From NCBI GenBank assembly GCA_015680685.1, contig MNCI01036184.1:348407-412406 (forward strand): a stretch of 64,000 nt of DNA. Direction: 5' to 3'. The notes under the pieces were generated by a model. That model was not told the DNA's origin. It ran no database searches and worked only from the letters and a program-made list of their open reading frames with translations. Below are positions 1-10,292 of the stretch, piece by piece. The DNA comes from Gnetum montanum (lineage: Eukaryota > Streptophyta > Gnetopsida > Gnetales > Gnetaceae). The number at the start of each line of letters is the position of its first letter. Within the stretch, counting starts at the first letter, position 1. The position numbers were made by a program, and so were the translations under genes.

Positions 1-1979
1 ATGCCTCTCCTACAAGATGATAATAATGCCACACTTAGTGAGGAAGTTCATTGGAGAACCAACGAACTATATGACGATGAAGGTTGGAGTATACAACCTA
101 AAGTGGGAGTTTCCTATAAGAATGAACAAAAACAACATCATCATAATACACGAAAGCCTAACTTACAAGATGACAATGAACCCCCACTGGCCACTACAAG
201 CCTAATGCAAATACAAGAGGCTGTTCGAATTTCATGTAGGCATCGTAAAGAGAGCCGACTACCCATGCTCGATTTAAACAACTTTCCTACATTTTCAGGA
301 GTCTATGACTTAGATTCGCATCAACATTTACTAGCCTTCTACGATGCCTACACATGGAATAACATTGATAATAGTTGGCAAAAACTGAAGCTTTTTCCTA
401 TGACACTCGTTGACCAAGCTAAAGTATGGTATAGATCGTTAAAACCAAATTCAATACGATGTTGGTCAACAATGGTAGAAGTATTTAACAAAAAATATCA
501 AACCTACGCAAGAGTGTCAACCTTGATGAAAAAAATCCAAGGATGGAAACAAGGAAAACATGAACCCTTGGACATGGCCTTAGAAAGATATTATGCACTG
601 TTAAACAACTGTCCAGGCCATGGGTTTTCTGAGGAAAGGCTAATGTACCATATCATTGATGGGGTACGTAATGAAACAAGAGAGACCTTAGGAACGTATG
701 CCTGAGGTCAACTATACAACCTACGAACCCATCAAATCCAAGAGCTTCTCAAGCGGGTAGCAAAAGAAGAAGGAGAATTAGCTACATGGGAGAGTGTTGA
801 AAAACATCAATGGGACCAAAATCTTAACTCAACATAGGTCCATGATCATAACAAGGAGAGATCAACAAATCTCAAGGTGGAAACATCATCTTTTCCAATA
901 CAATAATCATTAGAAGAAGCTGAGGCAAAGATCAATAAGATGTTGGAATGGATGAATCAAAAGTGTGGAGAATATGTCAACATCATTGGAGATAGAGTTT
1001 TGACAACCCAAGAGGCAGGACAAAATCATAGACATTCGGAGAAAAAGAATGAAGCGAATAAGTGCTCAACTGCCAATCATACATATGAATGCAACATATG
1101 CTTGTACAATCACCCAAGGGTTAATGCCCCATACTGTTACATCTACAGGAGCATTGGGGAAACACGTTACATCCAGAGTTCGTACAGAGATACTGTGTTC
1201 GATCATAGTGGAAACAATCCTAGTCGTGGGGGAATCCACCCTTAAACTGGAGGCACCCTTCACATTTTCCCAATCCAAATGCTTATCACGTCCAACACCC
1301 TGTTTCTTCAACCGGGCCACCACACTTTATCTCACCACAATACTATTCTCCACAATACTATCAACCCATACCTCCAACAGAACCACCACCTTGCGCACCT
1401 TTCATTCCTCCTAACTTTCAACATTCTTATCCTTTCCCTCCTTCCATGATGCCACCAAATGTTCCTAAGGTGTTTGTACCACCGCAACCCATGAACAACA
1501 CTTGTGCTGCTGCTACTAACAGTAGTGAAGAGCCTCCTCAACATCAAAGACGTCCTTTCTTTAAACACGGCCGTAGGAAGGGACAACATAACTCTGAGGC
1601 CACTGCATCTTCCAACCCAGCACAAGCCCAACAATGTGGTGCATCCTTACCTTCGAACCCAACGCCTCATGTAACTTTGTCAGGGCCACCAACTTACACT
1701 CCAACAACCACAAGGCCTAATGAACGCAACCATGGGAGGCATCGACCCAATCCTTGCATACCATCTAACGGTCCTAAACATCATAGTGGGTCAACTCGTT
1801 ATCCGGGAACTACATCGTATGAAATGCCCCACTGTGTTTATTATAAAGTGTGTGAAATCCAATGTGATAAGTATGGACCAGCTTCAATATTTCCAATATG
1901 CAAGGATCCTCAGTTTCCATTTATTAATCCTTTCCATACTCAACTGTTTAGTTACGGGGGATACCCCCCATTTCAATAA
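1..1979 (+). pseudogene. gag: T1 gag, frameshifted and stop-interrupted
   Basis: Gag would form the particle that packages element RNA. The retrotransposon gag core is recognisable at about residues 95-225 (KLFPMTLVDQAKVWYRSLKP, RWSTMVE-like block, then GWKQGKHEPLDMALERYYAL). A zinc knuckle CNICLYNHP lies near base 1110. A TGA interrupts the frame at base 703 and TAG/TAA follow near 835 and 904. A one-base loss in a C run near base 1115, by comparison with T5, shifts the rest into another frame. The last part (about 1446-1979) is rich in proline, asparagine and threonine and ends YGGYPPFQ-stop. The N-terminus (MPLLQDDNN...) differs from the gag of pol-bearing elements here but matches T5. Confidence 0.85.
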
Positions 1980-3334
1980 CAAGCAGGATCAATAAATATT
2001 TTTCATTTTCTTTAATTTTAGAACTTTTTTGTTTTTCAATTTTTCATTTTTCAACTTTTTGTTTTATCTTTTTGTGTGTTTGTTTTTTCATGTTTGTGTA
2101 AGTAATCTCGTCTACGAATAAAACACTCATGTGGATCATTGGTTGAGATGTGTTTTATGTTATTAAGTCATGAGTGATCAATTATTTGAAATAGTGAGCC
2201 CATAACACCCACTCATGCACTCTATAAATAAAGAGGTTCTGTTCTAGGGTACAGTGATATTCTTGAACTTTGTAAAACTTAAAATTAATTTTGTGTTCAT
2301 TGTACCCAGAGTGAAGAAGGATGGACCAAGAGGGAATGATTAGGGTGTGACATCAAGGGGACTTATGGATTCTCTTTGGTGTCATCTGTGGGTGTTATCA
2401 TGTAACTTGGTTGTACTAAGATCCTTGTAGATCTAATGAAAAATGGGAGTAAGAGTAATCAAAAGGGCACTCAAAAATCAAATGTTGTTCTAGGGGGTTC
2501 CACTAGAAAGACATGCATCCATGCCTGAAGGTTGGCGGCTTCTTTGGATTCAGTAAAGTGAAAAAAAAAGTGTCATAAAACAAAAATCACTCCTTCCTTG
2601 TACTAAACGCCAAGTGATCGTACACCTTGTTGTTATGGTACTCTCATAGTTGTTCACCATGGGATGAAGCAATGCGATGTCACTGATTAGAAGGATGGAC
2701 TTGGTCCTGATCTTGGAACGATGGGTTAATGACACCTTAATCATGCTTTTCACGCAAGATTCATTGTGCCCTGCGACGGTTACCTCATGTCCCTATCTCT
2801 ACGATGCCTTTCTCTACTTCATCTCATCTCACTATTCGTGTAATTGTAGCTCGTGTCCCGTGTAACATAAAATTTTTATCTCATTTCGGTGATATTTATA
2901 TGTGTGTGTTTTGTGGAGTTAGTGCAGATTACATTTAACCCTTCTAGTGCCCACGGACACTTTAAGTGTGATTACACAAGGGCATAATAGGTTGAAACCT
3001 GCTTTGGGGAGGACCCACTTGTGTAATTTTGTTGTAATCTTCATTAATTCTCTAGCTTAAACACACAATCTCTTACCCTCAGCTTAATTTTCATAAATTT
3101 CTTTCCCATTTATTAACCCTCAAAACTTTAACGTTCCTATGTACCATTACATTCCCTTTTCTTCATAACCGCCAAAGTTTTAATTGTTAAATTCACATCA
3201 TTATCATTCAAGTGCCTCTCAAATTCATGTAATTACCCTTGAATATATTAATCTTTGTCAATGTCCTTGTTTTACACTAATAATTTTAGGAAAATCATTA
3301 AAAATTTGGTCTTTTTCATGTGTCTCACTTTAGA
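1980..3334 (+). other. T1 gag-to-ORF2 spacer
   Basis: Non-coding spacer with no convincing ORF. It holds blocks conserved in other elements: GCTTTGGGGAGGACCCACTT near 3001 recurs in T5 (reverse strand near 27970) and, in altered form, in T3 near 20410 and T8 near 50080. About 2550-2790 matches T5 around 28200-28400 on the opposite strand. Conservation between pol-bearing and pol-less elements suggests a cis-acting or transcript role, which is inference. Confidence 0.6.
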
Positions 3335-3440
3335 TGGGACGAGATGTCGTGTATGCGATATCGCGTCCCATGTGATACAACGTATGCGATGTACCGTACA
3401 CGATATCGCATCCTATTTTCCTATAAATAGGAACCCTCGC
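3335..3440 (+). promoter_or_regulatory. T1 internal promoter-like block upstream of ORF2
   Basis: A cluster of GATATCGC-type palindromes at about 3350-3412 is followed at once by a TATA box (TATAAATA, 3422-3429). The U3 of this element's own 3' LTR has the same order: GATATCGCG palindromes at 6850-6940, then TATAAATA at 6953-6960. ORF2 starts about 450 bp downstream. I infer a second promoter for an ORF2 transcript. The layout is seen directly; promoter activity is not shown. Confidence 0.55.
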
Positions 3441-3599
3441 CGCAACACTTAGCTTCATTTGGCCATTTACGTGGGGGGAAGTTTTTGAATTTTTTCTCTG
3501 CGACTTGCAATTGCGTGACCCTTGCTTTTTCACCTATATCTCGCACACCGGTACTCCGATTTTAATTCCGTTTAAACCTACTTGAACCCGAAGTGTTCA

Positions 3600-3620
3600 G
3601 TTTAGTCGTGGGGGAGAGAC
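3600..3620 (+). promoter_or_regulatory. Polypurine-tract-like copy in ORF2 leader (T1)
   Basis: AGTCGTGGGGGAGAGAC resembles the true polypurine tract (AATCGTGGGGGTATGA) just before the 3' LTR. It lies between the internal TATA box and ORF2. The same motif is at the matching place in T8 (50577) and, in weaker form, T3 (20603) and T7 (39021-39045, reverse strand). Confidence 0.45.
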
Positions 3621-3825
3621 ACTTTTTTGAACTTTGTCATCGCCCAAAGGACATCAATTAGGGTAATTAATACTAACACTTAGAACAATTGTGCCAAAAA
3701 TCATATAACCTTAAGTATACCGGGAACTTAAATTGAAATTCCACCTAAGTCTTAGGACCCATTATCATAATTTTCGGGCACGATCACACAATAAAATAAG
3801 ATCTTTATTTAAGGCAAGTAGTAAG

Positions 3826-3878
3826 GTATAACTTGATTTCCTAAACAACCTTACTAACGTTAGCCTGTCTGATTGCAG
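3826..3878 (+). other. Candidate mini-intron directly before ORF2 (T1)
   Basis: A possible 5' splice site AAG|GTATAA, a branch-point match TACTAAC at 3852-3858 and a 3' splice site TTGCAG end exactly at the ORF2 ATG. Length is 53 nt, or 58 if the GTAAGG five bases upstream is the donor, which is at or below the usual plant minimum. Equivalent segments occur in T3, T5, T7 and T8. The 3' site could instead accept a distant donor to make a subgenomic ORF2 RNA. Confidence 0.45.
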
Positions 3879-6665
3879 ATGGCCCCGAAACGTTCACAGT
3901 AGAAGAGTCCTACCCAAGGTGGAGCGAAACAACCTAGGAGAGGTAGAAGGAAAGGCCTTGCCGGACAACATAACGAATAGGAGGTGCACTCATTCAGCAT
4001 CCATCAAGAAGAACCTCCTACGAGATGATCCGAGCAGGTGGAAGGAGGAGCTGCTGTGCCTGAACTGGGACAATAACTCACGTTGCCCCCGGAATGTGTT
4101 CAGGCTATCCACACGAAGTCCACAATTGCTTCGGTGATTGTGGAACTCAACTTCGAATCTTTTGCAGAGTTCGCTCCTGAGGCTATTAGGGATCACCTCA
4201 AAGGGTCTCCCTTATGGCCTATCCTCTCTGAACAAGATGCCTGGTACTTAGGAGAAATGTAGCTATTCTGGCACAATAAGGAGCAAGGCACCACAGTCAA
4301 CATTGGTGGTGTGACAGTAGATTTTTCTGCACAAGAAATTTCAAAGGTGTTAAACCTTCCAAATTCAGGCCCCCATGTTGCTTGGTTATCCACTTGATCA
4401 AACCTTGATGTGCGAAAAGATTGGTTAAAAAAAGCTTATGGCAGAGATAAAGCTTTTGGTGAGCTGACAACGGAAGAGAGAGTTTATTTTAAAATCGGAA
4501 CCTATCACCTCTTCCCCACGAAAGGTTTGAAAAGAATATCAACGTACGCGGCAAGAGGATGTGCAGTGTTGCTGGGAAAGGTTAACGCTAACCTTCCCCA
4601 TCTATATTTGATGGAGATCCTAAGGCGATTCGAAGAACAGAAGACAGGAAAAATTACACTCCCTTTTCCCTGCCTTATCAGAAAATTGTGTTGATGGGCT
4701 GGTATTCGAGGATATACAAATGACGTCCTCCAAAAAGCGCAAAATGCTTCTTACGCTGAATTATTAAAGGCACCAGCTCCAAGAAAGAGCACTGGTGAAG
4801 AGCTGGGACCAGATGAAGAAGATGAAGAAGAAATGGTTGGACCCCCTGCAACTCAACTTGCAGGACCCAATCAACCTCCAGCAACAGGTCCCAGCCAACA
4901 ACAAGAAGTACGACCCAGCACAGGCCAGGATCAGCCGTCGCTGCAAGACTACAAACCGTCGATGAGCCATTTGAGGGCCATCGCCGAGACGGTTAGTTGG
5001 GGAAGTCATGATGACGCCAATCTCTTCCGCGTCATCGATGATGCCAACCAACCTACAATTTTAGTAGATCGCACACGGGGTGAGTTATTAATGCAAACAG
5101 GAGGAGAGGAAAGCAGATGGTCACAACAGATTTCTGGACACGCAGCATCTTTCCAAGTTTAGTTAGAGATTGGTGAAGGGGCCACTGTGGTGGTCATGCA
5201 ACACCAGGATGCCGCGGGAGCTGCTGAAGTGGTCGCTGACCACATCAAAGAGTCTTTCAACGTACCTGTTGTGCCATTGGTAGATCTTTCAGGAGCATAG
5301 GATGCTTAAACTATTGCCGGAACCTCAATGACTCCTATGGAACATGAGGATGTATTGGACAGATTGCTTCAAACAGGGCAAGTTTTGACATCCCTGTTTG
5401 ACATTCCCCAGGATGTAACGGTAATTCAGTCAGACCTCATTTCCACAAAGGGGAAGCTGGTCCTATCCGAAGTAAGGGCAGAGCATGCTGAAGCTGAAGT
5501 GCAGAAACTACAAGAGCAGCTCATAGCCTTACAAGCAGCACAACGAGATCCCTTGCGATTGGTTCCCACAGACCAGCTAGACAATTTTAAAATCGAACAA
5601 CTAACAAAATTAATTGCAGAAAATAAGAAGGTGGTAGAAGAAAAGGAGACGACCACTTGGGATGCCTCTGCAGCAAAGGCGCAAACTCATGCACATCTTA
5701 AGGCACTCAAGGCCTTGCAAGAAGAGAATAAGCAGTTGGTTGTAAATAACCTTTGGTTGACTTCTGTGGAGAAGCAAAAGAATATTCTCGATGAACACTT
5801 TCATTAGTTGCGAGAACAATTTATTCGAGTTAACCGAGATGTGAGCCGTTTAGCTAGAGAAAATCGAACCCTCTCAATGGAGGAGGTCTGCGCTATTAGA
5901 CAAAAATCAGCCATCGAGATTAGCGCATGGCAGAATGAGGCTAAACGACATGAAAAGCTGAAGGAGCATTTCCGTGATTAGGTGGGGATGTACAAACAAA
6001 TCCTGGAGAAGGAGATCCATATGGCCAAAGCTCAAATCAACAACATTAGTGCCTAGCACACTAATTGGGGGGCCATATTGGACACTTATGCCTACGCCCA
6101 CCAAGCGGAAATTAAGAACCGGGACCTGCAGATCCAGGACTTAACTGAATACATGGAGTTGGCAAACCTTCGATATGCCAACCTGGCCATGTTAATAGCA
6201 GGGCACCTGAGGTCAGAGCTCGAGCAGCAGGTAGCTTCCACCCATATCAAATATGAAGTAGAATTTGCAAAGTGAAAGAAGTTGGCTGAAAAACTAGATG
6301 TTGCAAATTCTGAACTCGCGGTGGTAAAAGAAAGCTACCAAGGACAGAAAGATGTGGCAACCGACTTGGCTCGACGGCTAACAGAACTTCATGAATAGAA
6401 AGACAAAGCCAGAGCCTATGAAAAGGAATGACGGGTGTTCGCAGCATGGTACGTCAAAACTAATCAGATGTTCCCGCAACTACCCTGTCCATGGGAAGTG
6501 CTGACTCCATCAAACATCGAAGCATCAACATGGATGGTATAAGACTCTCAAACCGAAGAGGAGAAGCTCCAGGCTATTCTTCAGCATCATCAACCTTCAA
6601 AGCTTGGAGCACGTAACAAAGGGAAAGCACCCATGGAGGAGCCACCGCCACCAGGAACTACATGA
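3879..6665 (+). pseudogene. T1 ORF2: plant transposon-type domain plus long coiled coil, full frame with many stops
   Basis: This is a 929-codon frame from ATG (MAPK) to a TGA after PPPPGTT. It keeps one reading frame throughout and is broken only by about 17 in-frame stops. Residues about 80-290 resemble the 'putative plant transposon protein' domain found in Athila-like elements, with the hallmark LPFPCLIRKLC near base 4660. About residue 480 onward is heptad-like and rich in E, K, Q, L and A, predicting a long coiled coil, with ELANLRYANLAML near base 6155 conserved in T8. The position downstream of where pol would be is the env-like slot of Athila elements, but I see no signal peptide or membrane segment. 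Function is unknown; a structural or RNA-binding accessory role is a guess. Confidence 0.75.
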
Positions 6666-6820
6666 GTTCCACATTTTTGTAGTTGTAGTATTTTTTCTCT
6701 GTGTTGTGTCTTACCACACTGCGGCATTAGTCCATTTCTTTTTCTAGTTAATAATCCCATACCTATCCATTGTGTAATCACTGAAGCTTGTTCTCCTTGT
6801 AACTTGAGGATGAGTTTTTA

Positions 6821-6836
6821 TTCAATCGTGGGGGTA
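6821..6836 (+). promoter_or_regulatory. Polypurine tract of T1
   Basis: TTCAATCGTGGGGGTA ends directly against the LTR start TGATGAAAC. The polypurine tract primes plus-strand DNA synthesis. The same run precedes the 3' LTR in T3, T5, T7 and T8. Confidence 0.8.
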
Positions 6837-6849
6837 TGATGAAACGTGG

Positions 6850-6940
6850 TTCGCATAGGCCGCGATATCGCGTACGCAATATCGCAGCCGACGCGATATC
6901 ACATCTTTCCCTACGATATCGCGTGCGCGATATCGTAGTC
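6850..6940 (+). repeat. U3 palindromic array, GATATCGCG class
   Basis: Four or more copies of a CGCGATATCGCG-like palindrome. The last pair (6911-6938) has 13-base arms, CTACGATATCGCG and its exact reverse complement, separated by TG. The array sits just upstream of the TATA box, so it may act as a cluster of dimeric transcription-factor sites. It keeps many CpGs although the coding parts of T1 have decayed. Confidence 0.8.
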
Positions 6941-7349
6941 CGCCGCCATATCTATAAATAAGAGGCGGCTTTCCCTCATTTGCATCCCATTTTTAGAGTA
7001 GCGAAGCTCTGGCAGTTTGATCCCTCCAGAGTTAGATTTTTTCCCGTGTCTGCCCGCAGTGTGGTGAATGTAATTGTACGGTGTCTTTATTTGAGTGTTC
7101 CGTACTTGGACACGCACATGACCGGTAATAAAGATCGAGATTACTTCATCATTGCAGCATTGACTTAGTTTATTTATTTGTTATTTATTTAATGTTATTT
7201 ATTGCTTTCATAGCACGGTGTGAGTACGACTTGACTACGAGCATCTACAGGTGTGTACGGCTAGTTAAGGAATCGGTTGCTCATTGGGATTAGTTTCTCA
7301 CCCTTAAACTCCTAGAAGCGGAATGAGTACGACTTGATTATGAGCATTT

Positions 7350-7480
7350 AAGTGTGACTGCTTGGTAGCCCAGTGGTGTAGCTAGGGGGATCTACGCTTG
7401 GTAACCCAGTGGCGTATTTGGGGTCTGCGCTTGGTAATCCCAGTGGCGTACCTAGGCCTATGCTTGGTAGTCCCAGTGGC
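7350..7480 (+). repeat. Four-copy tandem block in T1 LTR
   Basis: A roughly 30-35 bp unit built on CTTGGTAACCCAGTGGCGTA is repeated about four times with variation. Other LTRs of the family carry about two copies, for example near 25240-25285 and 37965-38010 on the reverse strand. It lies downstream of the poly(A) signal, so it is in U5. Confidence 0.7.
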
Positions 7481-7954
7481 AGTCGTGCACGAAGTCCAAG
7501 ATGTGTACGGTTGATCAAGGAATCGGTTGCTCGTCGCACTTAGGCTAGATTAGACTTCTTACCCTTTCCCTCCTAACTTAGCTTAGTTAGTATTATTTTC
7601 CACTGCCTTCAGGAGTAGCATTAGAATTAGAACACATCATACACCTCATCTAGACTAAACCATATGTGACATATGCAAAACTAGTCTAGATGGGAAGATA
7701 GCGAACTGCGACCTAAGGCTAACTATCTAGGTGCCACAACTAGTCCATCTGCAGAGTTCGACCGGATCGTGCGTGCAACGCTTGTTTCGTATGGTTGAGT
7801 GTAGGGGTACCTCGCCACTCATCACTATTGAAATTTAAAACTCAATTAATAATAAAGATAATGATAAAAGGGTTGTCAAAACCTAAAACTATTTAGAGGA
7901 GAGGGTGATAGATTGTCAAAACTTGAGACTATTTGCGATGATGTTTGAACCCAA

Positions 7955-8118
7955 ATGAATGGCTATAAGTACACACCAGGACATTTAGCCAACATGTATA
8001 ACTAAAACTAGAGTATTAAATTCATAATTTTGAGTCTCTAAATCAAGAGTATTACCACTTAGGGTTGAAGTTACGACTTGCAAATCAGAAGGCACATGCT
8101 CTAACCAAGTAAGCAAGG
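7955..8118 (-). repeat. tRNA-headed SINE-like remnant
   Basis: Read on the minus strand, the head has an A-box-like GGTTAGAGCATGTGCC and a degraded B box (CGTAACTTCAACCC), followed about 100 bp later by GCTAAATGTCCTGG then CTTATAGCC. The same head and tail occur at 34062-34200 (+), and a similar head at 33891-33950 (-). A real tRNA is excluded because no cloverleaf forms and both boxes are degraded. Confidence 0.4.
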
Positions 8119-8224
8119 TCGCATAAATAGATAGTGATAAAGAAATTACAATATCTTGCTTCATTATGTTGATCAAGCATCTAATGGTAATTTTATATTT
8201 TTGTGTAAGCATGGATCCATTAAA

Positions 8225-8541
8225 GTCTTTGTGTGTACTTAAACCTATAGTCTAGGATTGTTTAAGTGAATGGTGATAAATCATTGGTGGTGTATACTTG
8301 GTACATTGTTATACCTAGTATGGTGTTTTACTACTTCTGTTAGAAGTCCAAAAACTATAAATACCTACAAAGAAAAGCCCAAAAAGGATATTTATATTAC
8401 AAGTGTTCATTTAGCATTTCTTGTTAAGATTTCTCCTCCATTAGGTAAGTGTGTATTTCCTTTATTTTATTAGGTGTTTTAATTCATCATTTCACTATGT
8501 AGTGAGAATTTTTCAAACTATTGGTGTCATAGCCCAGAACC
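8225..8541 (+). repeat. Possible Copia-type LTR end with primer binding site
   Basis: TTGGTGTCATAGCCCAG at 8521-8537 differs at two of 13 positions from the initiator-Met primer site TGGTATCAGAGCC used by many plant Copia elements. About 165 bp upstream is a TATA-like ACTATAAATACC (8355 area) followed by a leader. No coding region follows. It could be a degraded solo LTR or a small LTR element; chance resemblance is possible. Confidence 0.3.
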
Positions 8542-9145
8542 ATTTGGTTGATGTGAAGTTTAGTATTGGGATAATGAATAAAGCTTATGATTTCCTCTTT
8601 TCCTTTCCAATGTTGATGTGCAATTAATATTAAAAAATACCTAAAATATAAGTTTAACAAACTATCATTAATTAATTAATTTAATACAAGTATTATTATT
8701 TATTTAAGTAATTAATTAATTAATATTAAATTATGTATAGCTACGATAATTCACCCTTAACTAAAGAGATAGAAACTCTACAATATGATGTTGGGCTAAC
8801 AAGGATGTAACTGAGAAGTCATTTGGTTATTTGTTGTATGTGTTAGTGTTGCACCCATCCCTTTGAGGATTGTGACCTATGTGTGTGATTTAGCATTGCA
8901 CCTATTCCTTAGAGGATTGCAATGCAAGTGTGCTTTTAATTTCATTAAACATGAGAATGTTGTCCTTATCCCACAAGGGATTACAACAATTGTGTCTATT
9001 TATCACTTTATTCCTAACATAAAAATACATAGAAATTATAATAGTTCAATTCCTCATCATGATAATAATGGTTATTTTTTATCATCAATATAATATGTAT
9101 TATAATATTTTTTATACTCTTTGATACATAATGGCAATACATAAG

Positions 9146-10043
9146 TGATGAGTGGTGAGGTACCCCTACGCCCAACCATACGAATCACAAGCGTTCACGC
9201 ACGATCCGATTGAATTCCGTGGAGTTTATTGTTTCTAGTGCACTAGCCCTTTAGGAAGTGAATCTAACCTTAAAGTCAATCTTTTTCCTTCCACTTACAC
9301 TTGTGATGTTCAATGGTATGGTTAAGTGTAACTGAGGCATCCGATTTTTATCATTTTTTATTTTATATTGCAGGTGCTTGAAATGTAAATAAAAAGGAGT
9401 TCAATTAACTAATCTAAATGACTAATTAACTAATTATTTAACTAATCCTAACATAAGCATTTGTTTCCACTTTTCATACACATCCTGAACCCACGTATCC
9501 ATTGCTAGGCGACCAAATGCTACGCTACTAGGCGTACCAAGCAATAATATTTCTAGGATTACCAAGTGAATACGTGTTACGCTCGAAGTGGTCGTACTTA
9601 TGTATAATCTATTTGGCTTAATAATCTCATTAACTCAATTGTTGGAAAATAATTGTGAAATAATTGAGAATAATTAATAAATAATTAAAAACATTGAATG
9701 CATAAATAAAAGAGCTAATCTATCCAAAGTGCTGTAAGGTTTATAAGAAAGCTTTTCTTTATTGCCACATACATTGTTGTGCTTAGGTACAACAATGCTT
9801 GAATAAAGATCCATACACTCAATGACTCATGTTGTGGACACTCAGGGAAAAAAATTCTAACCTTTGAATGAAAAAAAATGTAAGACCTTCACTACTACTA
9901 AAATTTGGATTCCCCTTAAATGTGGCCAGTAGGCACATATTTATAGGCAATAGATAGACACCGCATCGATGAGGCATCATCGATGCAGGTCGAAATGCAT
10001 CGACGAGGCCTCATCAACACAGCCAACCAATGACGACTTATCA
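9146..10043 (-). repeat. 3' LTR of T2 (898 bp)
   Basis: Minus-strand LTR whose left edge TGATGAGTGGTGAGGTACCCC is the family 3' end and whose right edge is a mutated CTTATCA. The reverse complement of TACCCCCAT (10044-10052), the polypurine tract, adjoins it. The U3 array at 9955-10020 uses ATCGATG and ATCGACGAGGC cores. It is 47 bp shorter than its partner LTR, mainly in that array. Confidence 0.85.
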
Positions 10044-10292
10044 TACCCCCATGACTAAATAAAAACTTGTCCTTATGTTCGTTTACAAATTTGGAAAGGT
10101 ATGGGATTATTGATTGACTTTTCTTTCAATAAAACAAACTTGACTAACTTAACAAAAAATGGAATGCCTGAATGTATGAATTAACACATTACAAAAATGG
10201 TCATGTTCAGGACACAAAATTGAACACCATGACACAACTCATAAAAAATTGAACAACATGTTCCTTGATGATGTGAAGCTCATTGGAGAAGA

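Larger units (their letters stand above)
1..7824 (+). mobile_element. T1: pol-less Athila-like LTR retrotransposon, left end outside window
   Basis: The element runs gag, a long spacer with an internal promoter-like block, ORF2, polypurine tract and 3' LTR. The first base of the window is the A of the gag start codon, so the 5' LTR and primer site are missing from view. No protease, reverse transcriptase, RNase H or integrase sequence lies between gag and ORF2. The spacer aligns with that of T5, also pol-less, and its 3' part with the post-pol spacers of T3, T7 and T8. It is therefore a non-autonomous derivative that would need pol proteins in trans (inference). The right flank begins CTATT; the matching duplication would be outside the window. 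Confidence 0.85.
6837..7824 (+). repeat. 3' LTR of T1 (988 bp)
   Basis: The LTR starts TGATGAA and ends CACTCATCA, giving the short inverted termini TGATGA/TCATCA shared by the family. In order it holds a palindromic array (6850-6940), TATA box (6953-6960), poly(A) signal AATAAA (7127-7132), a four-copy tandem block (7350-7480) and the conserved 3' end with GGTTGAGTGTAGGGGTACC. That last block is the best marker for finding family members in this window. Confidence 0.9.
7825..9145. other. Older AT-rich DNA left of T2
   Basis: No gene is recognisable. It holds a SINE-like remnant (about 7955-8118), a Copia-like LTR and primer-site remnant (about 8225-8541), AT-rich sequence with ATTAATTA runs (8640-8740) and an imperfect duplicated block about 8845-8935 built on TTGCACCYATYCCTT. 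The sequence resumes at 33290, because T2 is inserted between 9145 and 33285. Confidence 0.6.

Noticed and set aside
6850-6940. GATATCGCG repeats as a CRISPR-like array
   Set aside because: Repeats are palindromic with irregular short spacing, lie in an LTR next to a TATA box, and the context is a plant genome. No spacers of regular length and no cas genes.
8055-8115. Genuine tRNA gene
   Set aside because: A and B boxes are recognisable on the minus strand but stems do not pair and the B box is mutated; repeated copies with a shared tail indicate a SINE head.
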